This document shows positions 50,828 to 58,960 of a DNA stretch of 64,000 nucleotides, piece after piece (within the stretch, counting starts at the first letter, position 1; each line of letters begins with the position of its first letter). Under the pieces are notes generated by a model. The model was not told where the DNA came from, did not search any database, and saw only the letters and a program-made list of their open reading frames with translations. Origin of the DNA: Zongyangia gallinarum (GTDB lineage Bacteria > Bacillota > Clostridia > Oscillospirales > Ruminococcaceae); contig CAJFQY010000004.1 of assembly GCA_904419315.1 (NCBI GenBank), forward strand, positions 1 through 64,000. Direction: 5' to 3'. Made by a program: the position numbers and the translations under genes.

Positions 50828-51958
50828 ATGAAAATTTTATTTGCTGGCGGAGGAACTGCGGGCCACATCAACCCCGCCATTGCCGTGGCATCCTATATCA
50901 AACAGAAGCAGCCGGATAGCCAAATCCTTTTTTGTGGTAACCCTCATGGAATGGAAGCTTCCCTGGTTCCCAAGGCGGGATTTGACTTTACCCCCATCAA
51001 GGTTAAGGGTTTTCAACGGCAGATTAACCTGCGCAATATCAAGAATAACGCCATGGCGGTGGCTTATCTTGCCACTTCCGGCGCCCGGGCTCGGCAGATT
51101 ATCAAAGATTTTTCCCCTGACATTGTCATGGGAACCGGCGGTTATGTCAGCGGTCCGGTGGTGCGCAAAGCTGCCCAGATGGGGATTAAGACAGTGACCC
51201 ATGAGCAAAACGCTTTTCCGGGTGTCACCACCAAGCTATTGTCGAAACATGTGGATAAGATCCTACTGGCGGTGCCGGAAGCCAAGAAATACCTGGGAGA
51301 TTGTGATGACCGCTGTGTTGTCACAGGCAACCCTATCCGCGGCAGCGTGCTCAAGGCGGACCGGGATATTTCCCGCATTGAGTTGGGAATTCCGGACGAT
51401 AAGGTGTGTATCCTATCCTTTGGAGGAAGTCTCGGGGCCCGGCGGATTAACGAAGCGATTGCCGATCTGATGGCATGGCACTACAAAAGAGGAAAGATTT
51501 GGCACATTCACGCAACCGGATCTTATGGGGTAGAGCTATTCCCAGCTTTGCTCAAGGAAAAAGGGGTGGATGTAAGCGGCTGCAGAAACATCTCTATTCG
51601 AGAGTATATCGACGACATGCCGCGATGTCTTGCCGCAGCGGATCTGGTCATTTCCAGAGCCGGCGCTATTACCCTATCGGAAATCGAAGCGGCGGGCCGG
51701 GCTTCGATTCTCATCCCTTCTCCCAATGTGGCGGAAAATCATCAGTATCATAACGCCATGGCCCTTTATAACCGTAACGCCGCTGTGGTCATTGAGGAAA
51801 AGGATTTGACAGGAGAGATGCTCTGCAAACAGGTGGAGGAACTGATCTCCGATCCCTTTACCTTGCGCCATTTGGGAAATAATGCGCGCTCTATGGCTAT
51901 TATTGATTCCAATGAGAGAATCTATCGGGAAATATTAAAGCTATTGAAAGACAGATAA
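50828..51958 (+). CDS. murG: Lipid II synthase (GlcNAc transferase) MurG
   Basis: Peripheral GT-B glycosyltransferase adding GlcNAc to lipid I. It is 376 residues: KILFAGGGTAGHINPAIAVA, MGTGGYVSGPVVRKAAQMG, THEQNAFPGVTTKLLSKHVD, SFGGSLGARRIN and SRAGAITLSEIEAAGRASIL. ATG 50828 is 9 bases after AAAGGG. The 18 bases AAAGGGTGCGTGAAAATG at its start are identical to those at the murA start. Confidence 0.95.
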   Translation: MKILFAGGGTAGHINPAIAVASYIKQKQPDSQILFCGNPHGMEASLVPKAGFDFTPIKVKGFQRQINLRNIKNNAMAVAYLATSGARARQIIKDFSPDIVMGTGGYVSGPVVRKAAQMGIKTVTHEQNAFPGVTTKLLSKHVDKILLAVPEAKKYLGDCDDRCVVTGNPIRGSVLKADRDISRIELGIPDDKVCILSFGGSLGARRINEAIADLMAWHYKRGKIWHIHATGSYGVELFPALLKEKGVDVSGCRNISIREYIDDMPRCLAAADLVISRAGAITLSEIEAAGRASILIPSPNVAENHQYHNAMALYNRNAAVVIEEKDLTGEMLCKQVEELISDPFTLRHLGNNARSMAIIDSNERIYREILKLLKDR

Positions 51959-52183
51959 CAGTTTTTGAAAATAGAGTATAAACCATTTAAAATTGGAAAA
52001 GTAATTGATCATTCACTGGGAAATCCCTTCGAAAGCCTGGAAATCGCTATGCACAAAGCTTTGCACCCCTGCATAGGATAACTGTGCAAGGGTGATCGTC
52101 CGATGCACCATAGAATTACCGCTCTCCCTGAGAACAGGACGGATCCACCCTGCCTTTGTATTTGGGCGAAAGGGTGCGTGAAA
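51959..52183 (+). promoter_or_regulatory. Structured 225-base leader of murA
   Basis: No gene is visible. It contains CTATGCA (52047-52053) and TGCATAG (52070-52076) around CAAAGCTTTG, forming a hairpin, and TTGCAC with GTGCAA that could pair alternatively. No clear sigma-A promoter or T-run terminator was found. In relatives murA may be expressed from the upstream genes. Confidence 0.35.
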
Positions 52184-53437
52184 ATGTCGAGATTAATTGT
52201 TGAGGGCGGCCGCAAAATCGAGGGAGAAATCAGAATGCAGGGGGCCAAAAACAGCGTCCTGCCGATTTTGGCCGCTACCCTTTTATGTGAGGGCCGAAGC
52301 ATCCTACATAACTGCCCCCGCCTATCCGATGTGGATGCTGCCGTACAAATTTTGGAATACTTGGGATGCCAGGTCAAAAGGGCAGGAGATACTTTGACTG
52401 TGCTTCCGGATACGGTCTGCCGCAGCGATATCCCAGATGACCTAATGAGGGAGATGCGATCTTCCATCGTGTTTTTGGGGGCGATTATCGCCCGTTGTCA
52501 AAAGGCGGCCATTTCCTATCCAGGAGGCTGTGAATTGGGGCCAAGACCTATTGATCTGCATCTACAGGCTTTGCGGAAGTTAGGCACAGATATCGTAGAG
52601 GAACAGGGATTTCTTGACTGTGTCAGCCACGGCAGGCTGAAAGGCGCCAAGATCGTACTGTCCTTTCCCAGCGTTGGCGCTACCGAAAATATTATGCTGG
52701 CGGCGGTGACTGCTAAGGGGACCACAGAAATTATTAATGCGGCCAGAGAACCCGAAATTGTGGATCTGGCAGCTTTCCTGAGCGAATGCGGGGCAAAAAT
52801 CAAAGGGGCTGGAGAAGGCACCATTGAAATCACCGGTGTGGAAACCTTGAAAGGCTCAGAACATAACGTAATTCCTGACCGGATTGTCGCAGCCACCTAT
52901 CTAAGTTGTGCGGCGATTACGGGAGGCCGCCTGTCCCTCATGGAATGCTGTCCCGATCATCTGAAAGCAGTGCTCCCTCTATTTGAGGAATCCGGGTGTC
53001 AGCTGGAATATGGTAAGGATTATATTTCTATCGAAAGATCCGCTTCACTCAAGCCCCTGCGCCTGGTGAGAACCATGCCGTATCCAGGCTTTCCCACTGA
53101 CGCGCAGGCGCCTGTGATGGCCCTTTCCACCTTGGCAGGGGGAACGACTATTTTTGTAGAAAATATCTTTGAAAACCGATATAAGCACGCCTATGAACTA
53201 ATGCGAATGGGCGCTGATATTAAAATAGAAGGCCGTGTGGCAGTGGTGGAGGGTGTCTCATCCCTTCATGGTGCACAGGTATGCGCAACAGATCTGCGGG
53301 GCGGAGCGGCGCTGATGACAGCGGCGCTGGCGGCCCAGGGAGAAACAGTGATCACCGGAATCCACCACATTGACAGAGGCTATGAGACAATAGAAAAAGT
53401 TTTGACATCAGTAGGAGCAAGAGTAAAAAGAGAGTAG
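52184..53437 (+). CDS. murA: UDP-N-acetylglucosamine 1-carboxyvinyltransferase
   Basis: First committed enzyme of peptidoglycan synthesis. It is 417 residues: IEGEIRMQGAKNSVLPILAA, the fosfomycin-reactive Cys116 in YPGGCELGPRPIDLH, SVGATENIMLAAV, and C-terminal MPYPGFPTDAQAPVMAL and DLRGGAALMTAALAAQG. The Cys predicts sensitivity to fosfomycin at the target. ATG 52184 (SRLIVEGG) is preferred over an ATG 27 codons upstream. Confidence 0.96.
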   Translation: MSRLIVEGGRKIEGEIRMQGAKNSVLPILAATLLCEGRSILHNCPRLSDVDAAVQILEYLGCQVKRAGDTLTVLPDTVCRSDIPDDLMREMRSSIVFLGAIIARCQKAAISYPGGCELGPRPIDLHLQALRKLGTDIVEEQGFLDCVSHGRLKGAKIVLSFPSVGATENIMLAAVTAKGTTEIINAAREPEIVDLAAFLSECGAKIKGAGEGTIEITGVETLKGSEHNVIPDRIVAATYLSCAAITGGRLSLMECCPDHLKAVLPLFEESGCQLEYGKDYISIERSASLKPLRLVRTMPYPGFPTDAQAPVMALSTLAGGTTIFVENIFENRYKHAYELMRMGADIKIEGRVAVVEGVSSLHGAQVCATDLRGGAALMTAALAAQGETVITGIHHIDRGYETIEKVLTSVGARVKRE

Positions 53438-53457
53438 AGCTCGAGCGGAGGTCAAAA

Positions 53458-54462
53458 GTGGGAAGTGTAAAGAAAAAGGCGAACAGGCTGCAAAATATGC
53501 AGGACCAGGCAAGGGCATCCAATGGACGCAGACATCGGAAAAAGCACAAGAAGAATAACACCATTCTTTATGTGTTGCTGATGATCTTCGTCCTTGGTGC
53601 AGGGATTTATCTGACCTTTAATGTATTTTTTAAGGTCGAGAGCTTTGCGGTGTCCGGGTCGGATAAGTATTCGACCAACCAGGTGATACAGGCGACCCAG
53701 ATTCAGATTGGGGACAACCTGTTCAAAATTGATACCAATGAGGTGGCAAAGCGAATTTCTGAAACATTGCCTTACATAGAGTCCGCCAAAGTTACCCGCA
53801 AACTGCCTTCGGTGCTCTCTGTTGAACTGACAGAAGCAGAGGTTATCGGCGCAGTAAAGACTGGGGAGACTTACTGCTTAATTAGTCAGGGCGGCAAGAT
53901 TTTGGAAACAGGGGTAACTTCTCCGCCGTCAAATGTAGCAGTCGTCAGCGGTTTGGATATGGCGACACCTCAGGTAGGGCAGTATCTGACAGAAGGGGAC
54001 GATCCTACGCGAATCCAGATTCTCAATCAATTGATCGCGGCGCTGACCCAATACGGGATGGTGGAAAATATCAATGTCATCGATGTCACAGATACACTGA
54101 ATCTTTATCTGGTCTACAAAAACGCCATTAAGATAGAACTAGGGTCTCAGGCAGAATTGGAATACAAAATTAATTTTGTCAGCCAGGTGCTTAAACAGGA
54201 AAATATTGAAAACCAGGAAGGTATCATCGACGCTAGCGGGGCAGTAGATCAGGATCAGCCCAATGTCCGCTTCCGAGCCGGGGATTTTGATGAGATCATG
54301 GGGACGGTAACTACTCCACCGGTAACTGCATCACCGGAAGAGAGCACGGATACGTCGGAACCGGATTCCTCGGTACCAGATGATTCCCAGGATGCTTCCT
54401 CACAGGCTTCGTCCACGACTTCAGATACGGATAATACATCCCAGAGCGCGGCATCAACCTAA
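53458..54462 (+). CDS. ftsQ: FtsQ/DivIB division protein
   Basis: A 334-residue bitopic protein: basic N terminus (GRRHRKKHKKNNTILY), one membrane helix (about 42-60), POTRA domain FFKVESFAVSGSDKYSTNQV through IGDNLFKIDTNEVAKRI, then FtsQ domain (KVTRKLPSVLSVELTEAEV). The last about 50 residues are a Ser/Thr/Asp/Glu/Pro-rich external tail, longer than in most DivIB. GTG 53458 is 7 bases after GGAGGTC. Couples FtsL/FtsB to the divisome. Confidence 0.9.
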   Translation: MGSVKKKANRLQNMQDQARASNGRRHRKKHKKNNTILYVLLMIFVLGAGIYLTFNVFFKVESFAVSGSDKYSTNQVIQATQIQIGDNLFKIDTNEVAKRISETLPYIESAKVTRKLPSVLSVELTEAEVIGAVKTGETYCLISQGGKILETGVTSPPSNVAVVSGLDMATPQVGQYLTEGDDPTRIQILNQLIAALTQYGMVENINVIDVTDTLNLYLVYKNAIKIELGSQAELEYKINFVSQVLKQENIENQEGIIDASGAVDQDQPNVRFRAGDFDEIMGTVTTPPVTASPEESTDTSEPDSSVPDDSQDASSQASSTTSDTDNTSQSAAST

Positions 54463-54647
54463 GTAGATATTGTTTGACTTAATTATTTATGAAAAAAATA
54501 CAGTTTTTCCCCAGGGGTTCTTGAAATTATGCGTAGAATCTGTTAAATTATAATGTAAATGAAGATGTTCTATATCTTGTATTTTTTTGACTGATACTGA
54601 TTGTGACATAATGATATAGTATTTGGTTTTTAGGAGGAAAGCATCAC

Positions 54648-55736
54648 ATGCCTATGAATTTTGATTTGGCGAATGACTTTGACAAGGTGGTAAAGATACA
54701 GGTCGCCGGCATTGGCGGCGGCGGTGGTAATGCTGTCAACAGGATGATCAGCGCAGGCGTACAGCATGTTGACTTCTTAGCGGTGAATACAGACCAGCAG
54801 GCTTTGGATGCTTCTCTCTCTCCCAACAAGATCCTCATTGGTGAAAAGTTGACCAAGCGCAAAGGAGCCGGCGGCAAGCCGGAGATCGGACAGAAGGCGG
54901 CGGAAGAAAGCCGGGAAGAAATTGCGGCTGTTCTGAAGGGAACAGATATGATATTTATTACCGCTGGTATGGGTGGTGGTACCGGCACCGGCGCGGCACC
55001 GATTGTGGCGGAAGTCGCTCGGGATTTAGGAATCCTCACAGTAGGTATTGTGACAAAACCCTTTGCTTTTGAAGGCAAAAAAAGAATGGAGCAGGCGGAA
55101 GCCGGTATCGTGGCTTTGCGGGAGCATGTGGATTCCCTTCTGGTCATCCCCAATGAACGGTTGAAGCTGATTTCCGAACAGAGAATCACCTTGGCCAATG
55201 CCTTTGAGGCGGCGGATGATGTGTTGCGTCAGGGCGTACAGAGTATTTCCGATTTGGTACATACCAACGGTTTAGTAAACTTGGACTTTGCGGATGTAAC
55301 CTCTATTATGAAAGACGCAGGTTATGCTCACATGGGCGTGGGACATGCCCAGGGCAAGGACAAGGCCGAACAAGCAGCGGCGATGGCTATTTCCAGCCCG
55401 TTGCTGGAGACTTCCATCGATGGCGCCAAGGGAGTTCTTGTCAATATCACTTCTTCTTCCGATATCGGCATGGACGAAGTGGATACCGCTTCTTCGATGA
55501 TTACCCAGGCTTCCCATCCTGATGCCAATATTATCTGGGGTGTTACCTTTGATGAAAATCTCAATGATGAGATGCAGGTTACTGTTATTGCCACCGGCTT
55601 TGACGCCGACCGTTTGGATGCTGCTGTCAATTATAACTTTAAAAGCGGCGTGACCCCTGCTGCGGATAGCGGTGACAAGGGCGTTGGAGACGATGACGAT
55701 TACTTTGACATTATGAAAATTTTTAATCAGAAATAA
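54648..55736 (+). CDS. ftsZ: Cell division GTPase FtsZ
   Basis: Tubulin homologue forming the Z ring, 362 residues. IQVAGIGGGGGNAVNRM, FLAVNTDQQAL, tubulin signature AGMGGGTGTGAAP (near 107-119), NERLKLISEQRITLANAF and T7 region VNLDFADVTSIM. The linker is short and acidic, and the C-terminal peptide reads DYFDIMKIFNQK rather than the usual DIPxFLR form, so partner binding may differ. ftsA is not adjacent. AGGAGG precedes ATG 54648; a 185-base AT-rich upstream gap probably holds its promoters, but I cannot place one firmly. Confidence 0.96.
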   Translation: MPMNFDLANDFDKVVKIQVAGIGGGGGNAVNRMISAGVQHVDFLAVNTDQQALDASLSPNKILIGEKLTKRKGAGGKPEIGQKAAEESREEIAAVLKGTDMIFITAGMGGGTGTGAAPIVAEVARDLGILTVGIVTKPFAFEGKKRMEQAEAGIVALREHVDSLLVIPNERLKLISEQRITLANAFEAADDVLRQGVQSISDLVHTNGLVNLDFADVTSIMKDAGYAHMGVGHAQGKDKAEQAAAMAISSPLLETSIDGAKGVLVNITSSSDIGMDEVDTASSMITQASHPDANIIWGVTFDENLNDEMQVTVIATGFDADRLDAAVNYNFKSGVTPAADSGDKGVGDDDDYFDIMKIFNQK

Positions 55737-55744
55737 GATTGCAA

Positions 55745-55778
55745 GGGGCAGAGAAATTTACTCTGCCCCATTGTTTTT
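55745..55778 (+). terminator. Intrinsic terminator after ftsZ
   Basis: GGGGCAGAG, loop AAATTTA, CTCTGCCCC, then ATTGTTTTT. Confidence 0.9.
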
Positions 55779-55805
55779 CTGCTAAAAAGGTGGGGAGGGA
55801 ATCCT

Positions 55806-56057
55806 GTGAACTTTAGAAAGGGTAGAAATATGGCATTGGCAGTATGGGCGATTGGCTGCGTAGCTGTTATTTTATCCGCCCTGCTGATTCCTGGTGAAGG
55901 GGCTAAGTTTGCCGGTATGATAGTCGGTGTTGTCATCATGGTTGTAGGCGCCTTGCTTTTGTTCCAGTACTGGCGCTGTCCCCACTGCAATGAAGTATTG
56001 CCGATTCGCGAACCCAAAATCCAGTTTTGCCCGCATTGTGGGGAAAAATTGGATTAA
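55806..56057 (+). CDS. Small membrane protein with zinc ribbon
   Basis: An 83-residue protein with two hydrophobic helices (about 9-28 and 35-54) and a C-terminal zinc ribbon WRCPHCNEVLPI plus IQFCPHCGEKLD (four Cys). GTG 55806 follows GGAGGG by 6 bases. Function unknown; such proteins are common in Clostridia and may sense metal or redox state at the membrane. It has its own terminator. Confidence 0.8.
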   Translation: MNFRKGRNMALAVWAIGCVAVILSALLIPGEGAKFAGMIVGVVIMVVGALLLFQYWRCPHCNEVLPIREPKIQFCPHCGEKLD

Positions 56058-56070
56058 GATAGTTACTGAT

Positions 56071-56100
56071 AAAGGATGGTGTTTGCCATCCTTTATTTTT
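56071..56100 (+). terminator. Intrinsic terminator
   Basis: AAAGGATGG, loop TGTTTG, CCATCCTTT, then ATTTTTAT. Confidence 0.85.
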
Positions 56101-56192
56101 ATCCATTTATATGAGAATTCGTCCAAATTGTCTGAAAAAGGGTAATTATACCCCGTAAGAACCCAATAGTTCGCTGAATCTTTTTGTTTCGC

Positions 56193-56220
56193 TTGCAATC
56201 GATGGTTTTTGTGATATAAT
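56193..56220 (+). promoter_or_regulatory. Extended -10 promoter of the corA leader
   Basis: TTGCAA (56193-56198), 16 bases, TATAAT (56215-56220) preceded by TGA (extended -10). Transcripts would carry a leader of about 170 bases before corA. Confidence 0.8.
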
Positions 56221-56301
56221 GAATAAGGTTTATGGCTTGAGATAAGTTATTATGAAAGAACGATGCCATAGCGGTTATATTGTAAGTAGGAGGTGACGGC
56301 A

Positions 56302-56382
56302 TTGAGCCCTGACCCTAGTGGAACATATCGAAGTACAATCAAATATGGGCAGGAGCGGTGCCGTAGATTGCTTCTGCCGTAA
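56302..56382 (+). CDS. Putative 26-codon leader peptide of corA
   Basis: A TTG start 8 bases after TAGGAGGTGA, one of the best ribosome sites in the window, opens a 26-codon frame that ends at TAA 56380-56382, 13 bases before the corA ATG and overlapping its ribosome site. The product starts Met-Ser-Pro-Asp-Pro-Ser, carries a basic second half (ERCRR) and ends LLLP with proline before the stop. Enterobacterial MgtL begins with alternating acidic residues and prolines that destabilise ribosomes when magnesium is low; the start here is similar in kind. Its 3' half can form a hairpin GGCAGGAG (56348-56355) with CTTCTGCC (56371-56378). Translation is inferred from the ribosome site only. Confidence 0.55.
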   Translation: MSPDPSGTYRSTIKYGQERCRRLLLP

Positions 56383-56395
56383 AGGAGGAAGCAAG

Positions 56396-57328
56396 ATGCT
56401 CAGCTTTTACAAGACGGTGGATAACCGCATCCAGCAGATCTCCCAAGCGGAAGAGGGCTGCTGGATCAGCGCAATTAGTCCTACGGAAGAAGAGGTATCC
56501 TATCTGGTGAAAGATCTAGGCGCGGATCAGGAATTTGTTCGGGCCGCACTGGATGAGGAGGAAACCTCCCGTATTGAAAAAGAAGAGGACCAAACCTTGG
56601 TGATCGTGGACTACCCCACCCAACAAAAAGAAACAGACAATAATACCATCCTATATTCGACCATGCCTATGGGGATCATTATCATGGAGAAAATGGTCAT
56701 TACCGTTTGCTTGAAGGAGAACCCTGTGATCAGCGAAATGGCCAATGGAATGGTGAAAAATGTACAGCCCCATTTAAAGACCCGTTTTCTTTTTACCTGT
56801 CTGCTCCGGATTGCGGTGCGGTATCTGCAATACTTAAAACAGATTGATAAAATTTCCCATTATGTGGAGCAGCAGCTGCATAAGTCTATGAGAAATAAGG
56901 AACTGATTCAGCTGTTGGGGCTTGAAAAATCTTTGGTATTTTTCTCCACATCCCTTAAGGCCAATGAGATGACCTTGGAAAAGGTAATGAGGGGCCGCAT
57001 TATCAAATTATACGATGAGGATGAGGATATTCTGGAAGATGTCCTCATTGAGGTGCGGCAGGCCATTGAAATGTGTAATATTTATTCCAACATCCTGTCG
57101 GGTACCATGGATGCTTTTGCCTCCATTATTTCGAACAACCTGAATATTGTGATGAAGGTGCTCTCCTGTATCACCATTGTGATGGCAGTGCCGACCATTG
57201 TCTCCAGCTTTTATGGAATGAATGTTCCCAATATTCCCATTCCTAACTTCTGGTTTCCCATTGGCATCACCATCATACTGATGGCAATCGTGGCCATAAT
57301 TTTCATCAAAAAGGACATGTTCCATTGA
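56396..57328 (+). CDS. corA: CorA family magnesium/cobalt transporter
   Basis: A 310-residue CorA-type divalent cation channel. The cytoplasmic N-terminal domain (LSFYKTVDNRIQQI; VRAALDEEETSRIEKEEDQ; VIVDYPT) is followed by a long stalk helix and two C-terminal membrane helices. The selectivity motif is YGMNVPNIP (near 271-279), the family GMN, and the end is the basic KKDMFH. AAAGGAGGAA at 56381-56390 sets ATG 56396. It has its own promoter, a leader frame and a terminator. Confidence 0.94.
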   Translation: MLSFYKTVDNRIQQISQAEEGCWISAISPTEEEVSYLVKDLGADQEFVRAALDEEETSRIEKEEDQTLVIVDYPTQQKETDNNTILYSTMPMGIIIMEKMVITVCLKENPVISEMANGMVKNVQPHLKTRFLFTCLLRIAVRYLQYLKQIDKISHYVEQQLHKSMRNKELIQLLGLEKSLVFFSTSLKANEMTLEKVMRGRIIKLYDEDEDILEDVLIEVRQAIEMCNIYSNILSGTMDAFASIISNNLNIVMKVLSCITIVMAVPTIVSSFYGMNVPNIPIPNFWFPIGITIILMAIVAIIFIKKDMFH

Positions 57329-57348
57329 GAAAAATGTGCTGGAAACCC

Positions 57349-57374
57349 ACAGGACGCGAAGGCGTCCTGTTTTG
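57349..57374 (+). terminator. Intrinsic terminator after corA
   Basis: ACAGGACGC, loop GAAG, GCGTCCTGT, then TTTTGAT. The T run is short. Confidence 0.75.
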
Positions 57375-57395
57375 ATATGGGGGAGGTTGTAACCT

Positions 57396-57806
57396 ATGAA
57401 AAAGAATCCGATGTTTTGGGTGGTTTTTGCTGCAATTGTGGCTCTTGTGCTTATTTACGGCTGTTCTTGGCTCCCAATGGAGATTGACACCCAGATGAAT
57501 GCCATTGCTTATGAAAACAAAGGCACAGAAAATCTCAGCGAGACTGGAATTACTGTGGAGGGAAAAATCTACCGACCTCTGTTCCATACGGCGTTTTTTA
57601 GGGGAAGTGTAAAAATTCAGGGGATGGAAGATCAGATTGCCCCTGTCCAGAATATTGTCTTTGACAGGCAGGGCGAGCAGGAAAAAGGGAAGATGCAATC
57701 CCCTGAGGGAGAAGATATTGGAACCATTGAAATGACCGGGAATTTCGAAAATATCCGCATCGAGCTGGATGAGACGCAGACCATATTGGCTCCTGTCGGC
57801 CTTTGA
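57396..57806 (+). CDS. Membrane-anchored or secreted hypothetical protein
   Basis: A 136-residue protein with an N-terminal hydrophobic helix (about 7-24, FWVVFAAIVALVLIYGCSWL) that may act as an anchor or uncleaved signal, then a beta-rich external part (ITVEGKIYRPLFHTAFFRGS, GKMQSPEGEDIGTIEMTGNF). I do not recognise it. GGGGGAGG precedes ATG 57396. It stands alone between two terminators. Confidence 0.72.
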   Translation: MKKNPMFWVVFAAIVALVLIYGCSWLPMEIDTQMNAIAYENKGTENLSETGITVEGKIYRPLFHTAFFRGSVKIQGMEDQIAPVQNIVFDRQGEQEKGKMQSPEGEDIGTIEMTGNFENIRIELDETQTILAPVGL

Positions 57807-57817
57807 TGCAGACTTTT

Positions 57818-57873
57818 ATCCCCGATAGAGAGGCGTATTTTTGTTGGTAAGCTTCTTTATCGGGGATTTTTGA
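57818..57873 (+). terminator. Intrinsic terminator
   Basis: ATCCCCGATA and TATCGGGGAT enclose a longer internal loop, followed by TTTTTGA. Confidence 0.8.
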
Positions 57874-57896
57874 CATTTACACAAAGAATAAAAATA

Positions 57897-57924
57897 TTGT
57901 GTTTCATATAAAAAATGTTATAAT
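57897..57924 (+). promoter_or_regulatory. Promoter for the DivIVA-like gene
   Basis: TTGTGT (57897-57902), 16 bases, TATAAT (57919-57924) with TGT in front (extended -10). Confidence 0.65.
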
Positions 57925-57981
57925 AATGATAACTAGGAATGCGTGATTTGGAGGAAGGTTTAGCCGGAAGGGGTGCGTGCA

Positions 57982-58734
57982 ATGGAGAAACAGGCACTTT
58001 TTAAAACCAGCGTTGTAGGTGGATTTAATAAAAGCGAAGTGCTTACCTATATTGATGAACTGAGCAGTTCATCCAAAGAGATGGAAAAACAATTAGGCGA
58101 AAAGATTACGGAACTGGAAGCAGCAAACCAAAAGCTAGGGGAAGATATTGCTTCGGTGAACCTCAAATTAGAGACTGCCCAGGAGAAGCTGGAATCTGAA
58201 CAAAACAAGATTCGGGAACTGACGGCGCAGTTAAGTGATATAAGCCTGGATATGGCAAAGTATAAACAGCTCAGCGAGGAAAAGGACCGGGAGCTGAAGA
58301 TCCTAAAAGAGCAGAATCGTCAGCTCCAGTTTAAAGCGGAAAGCTTTGAATACAAGAGCAAAAAATACGATGATATGTCCCAGCAGATTGGAGATGCGCT
58401 CATCGACGCGAAGGAAAAAGCGGAGCAGATCATTTTTCAGGCCAATGTGAGAGCCAAGGGGATTGTCCGGAATGTTACCTCGGAGATGGAGAGCTTCTCC
58501 GGCCAAATGGCATACCTAAAGGAGGACGTAGCTCGAGTCCGGGAGCATCTATCCCAGGCAGTGGCCCAGATGGAGGAAAAACTGAATGTGCTGGACGGAA
58601 TGATTGATAAGGCTTCTGCCCGATTGACCTTGACCACGGCCAATGTGGAGCCAGAGGCTCTAGATTCTAAGGAGGAAACTGCCCAGCCTGAGGAAAAGGA
58701 TTCGTTTTTTCGAGAAGCCGCCGCAGGTCACTGA
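57982..58734 (+). CDS. DivIVA-like coiled-coil protein, probable frameshift near 3' end
   Basis: A 250-residue DivIVA/GpsB-like protein. The N terminus LFKTSVVGGFNKSEVLTYIDEL matches the membrane-targeting lead; residues 25-130 are coiled coil, and 140-210 resemble the later DivIVA region (DALIDAKEKAEQIIFQANVRA). The frame stops at 58734 just after a T6 run (58705-58710). Loss of one T continues it as SFFEKPPQVTERDP for 66 more codons to TAA 58910, ending in an amphipathic helix LLEKLWKLLDRS; the terminator then lies 7 bases on. GGAAGGGG places ATG 57982; GTG 57973 is in frame. Confidence 0.8.
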   Translation: MEKQALFKTSVVGGFNKSEVLTYIDELSSSSKEMEKQLGEKITELEAANQKLGEDIASVNLKLETAQEKLESEQNKIRELTAQLSDISLDMAKYKQLSEEKDRELKILKEQNRQLQFKAESFEYKSKKYDDMSQQIGDALIDAKEKAEQIIFQANVRAKGIVRNVTSEMESFSGQMAYLKEDVARVREHLSQAVAQMEEKLNVLDGMIDKASARLTLTTANVEPEALDSKEETAQPEEKDSFFREAAAGH

Positions 58735-58918
58735 GAGAGATCCTGCCATTGGCGGCGTTGGGGAAAGACGACAACCCTTGCAGTCGGGACAAAAACCGGT
58801 AGAGCCGATCCACCAGGAGATGGGTTTGCATGGAAGATCACAGCAGAAGAATCACCAGTCAAGAATACATGGGCTGCTGGAAAAGTTGTGGAAGCTTCTT
58901 GATCGGTCATAAAATAAA

Positions 58919-58946
58919 GCAGGACGCCCATTGGCGTCCTGCTTTT
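58919..58946. terminator. Bidirectional terminator, DivIVA-like gene / spore protein
   Basis: GCAGGACGCC, loop CATT, GGCGTCCTGC then TTTTGG; an A-rich side lets it serve the converging reverse gene. Confidence 0.85.
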
Positions 58947-58960
58947 GGTTGAGGGGTAAG

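Noticed and set aside
56100..56395. Magnesium M-box or manganese riboswitch for corA
   Set aside because: The expected conserved core blocks of these RNAs are not seen; the leader is too short for an M-box, while a translated frame with a strong ribosome site fits better.
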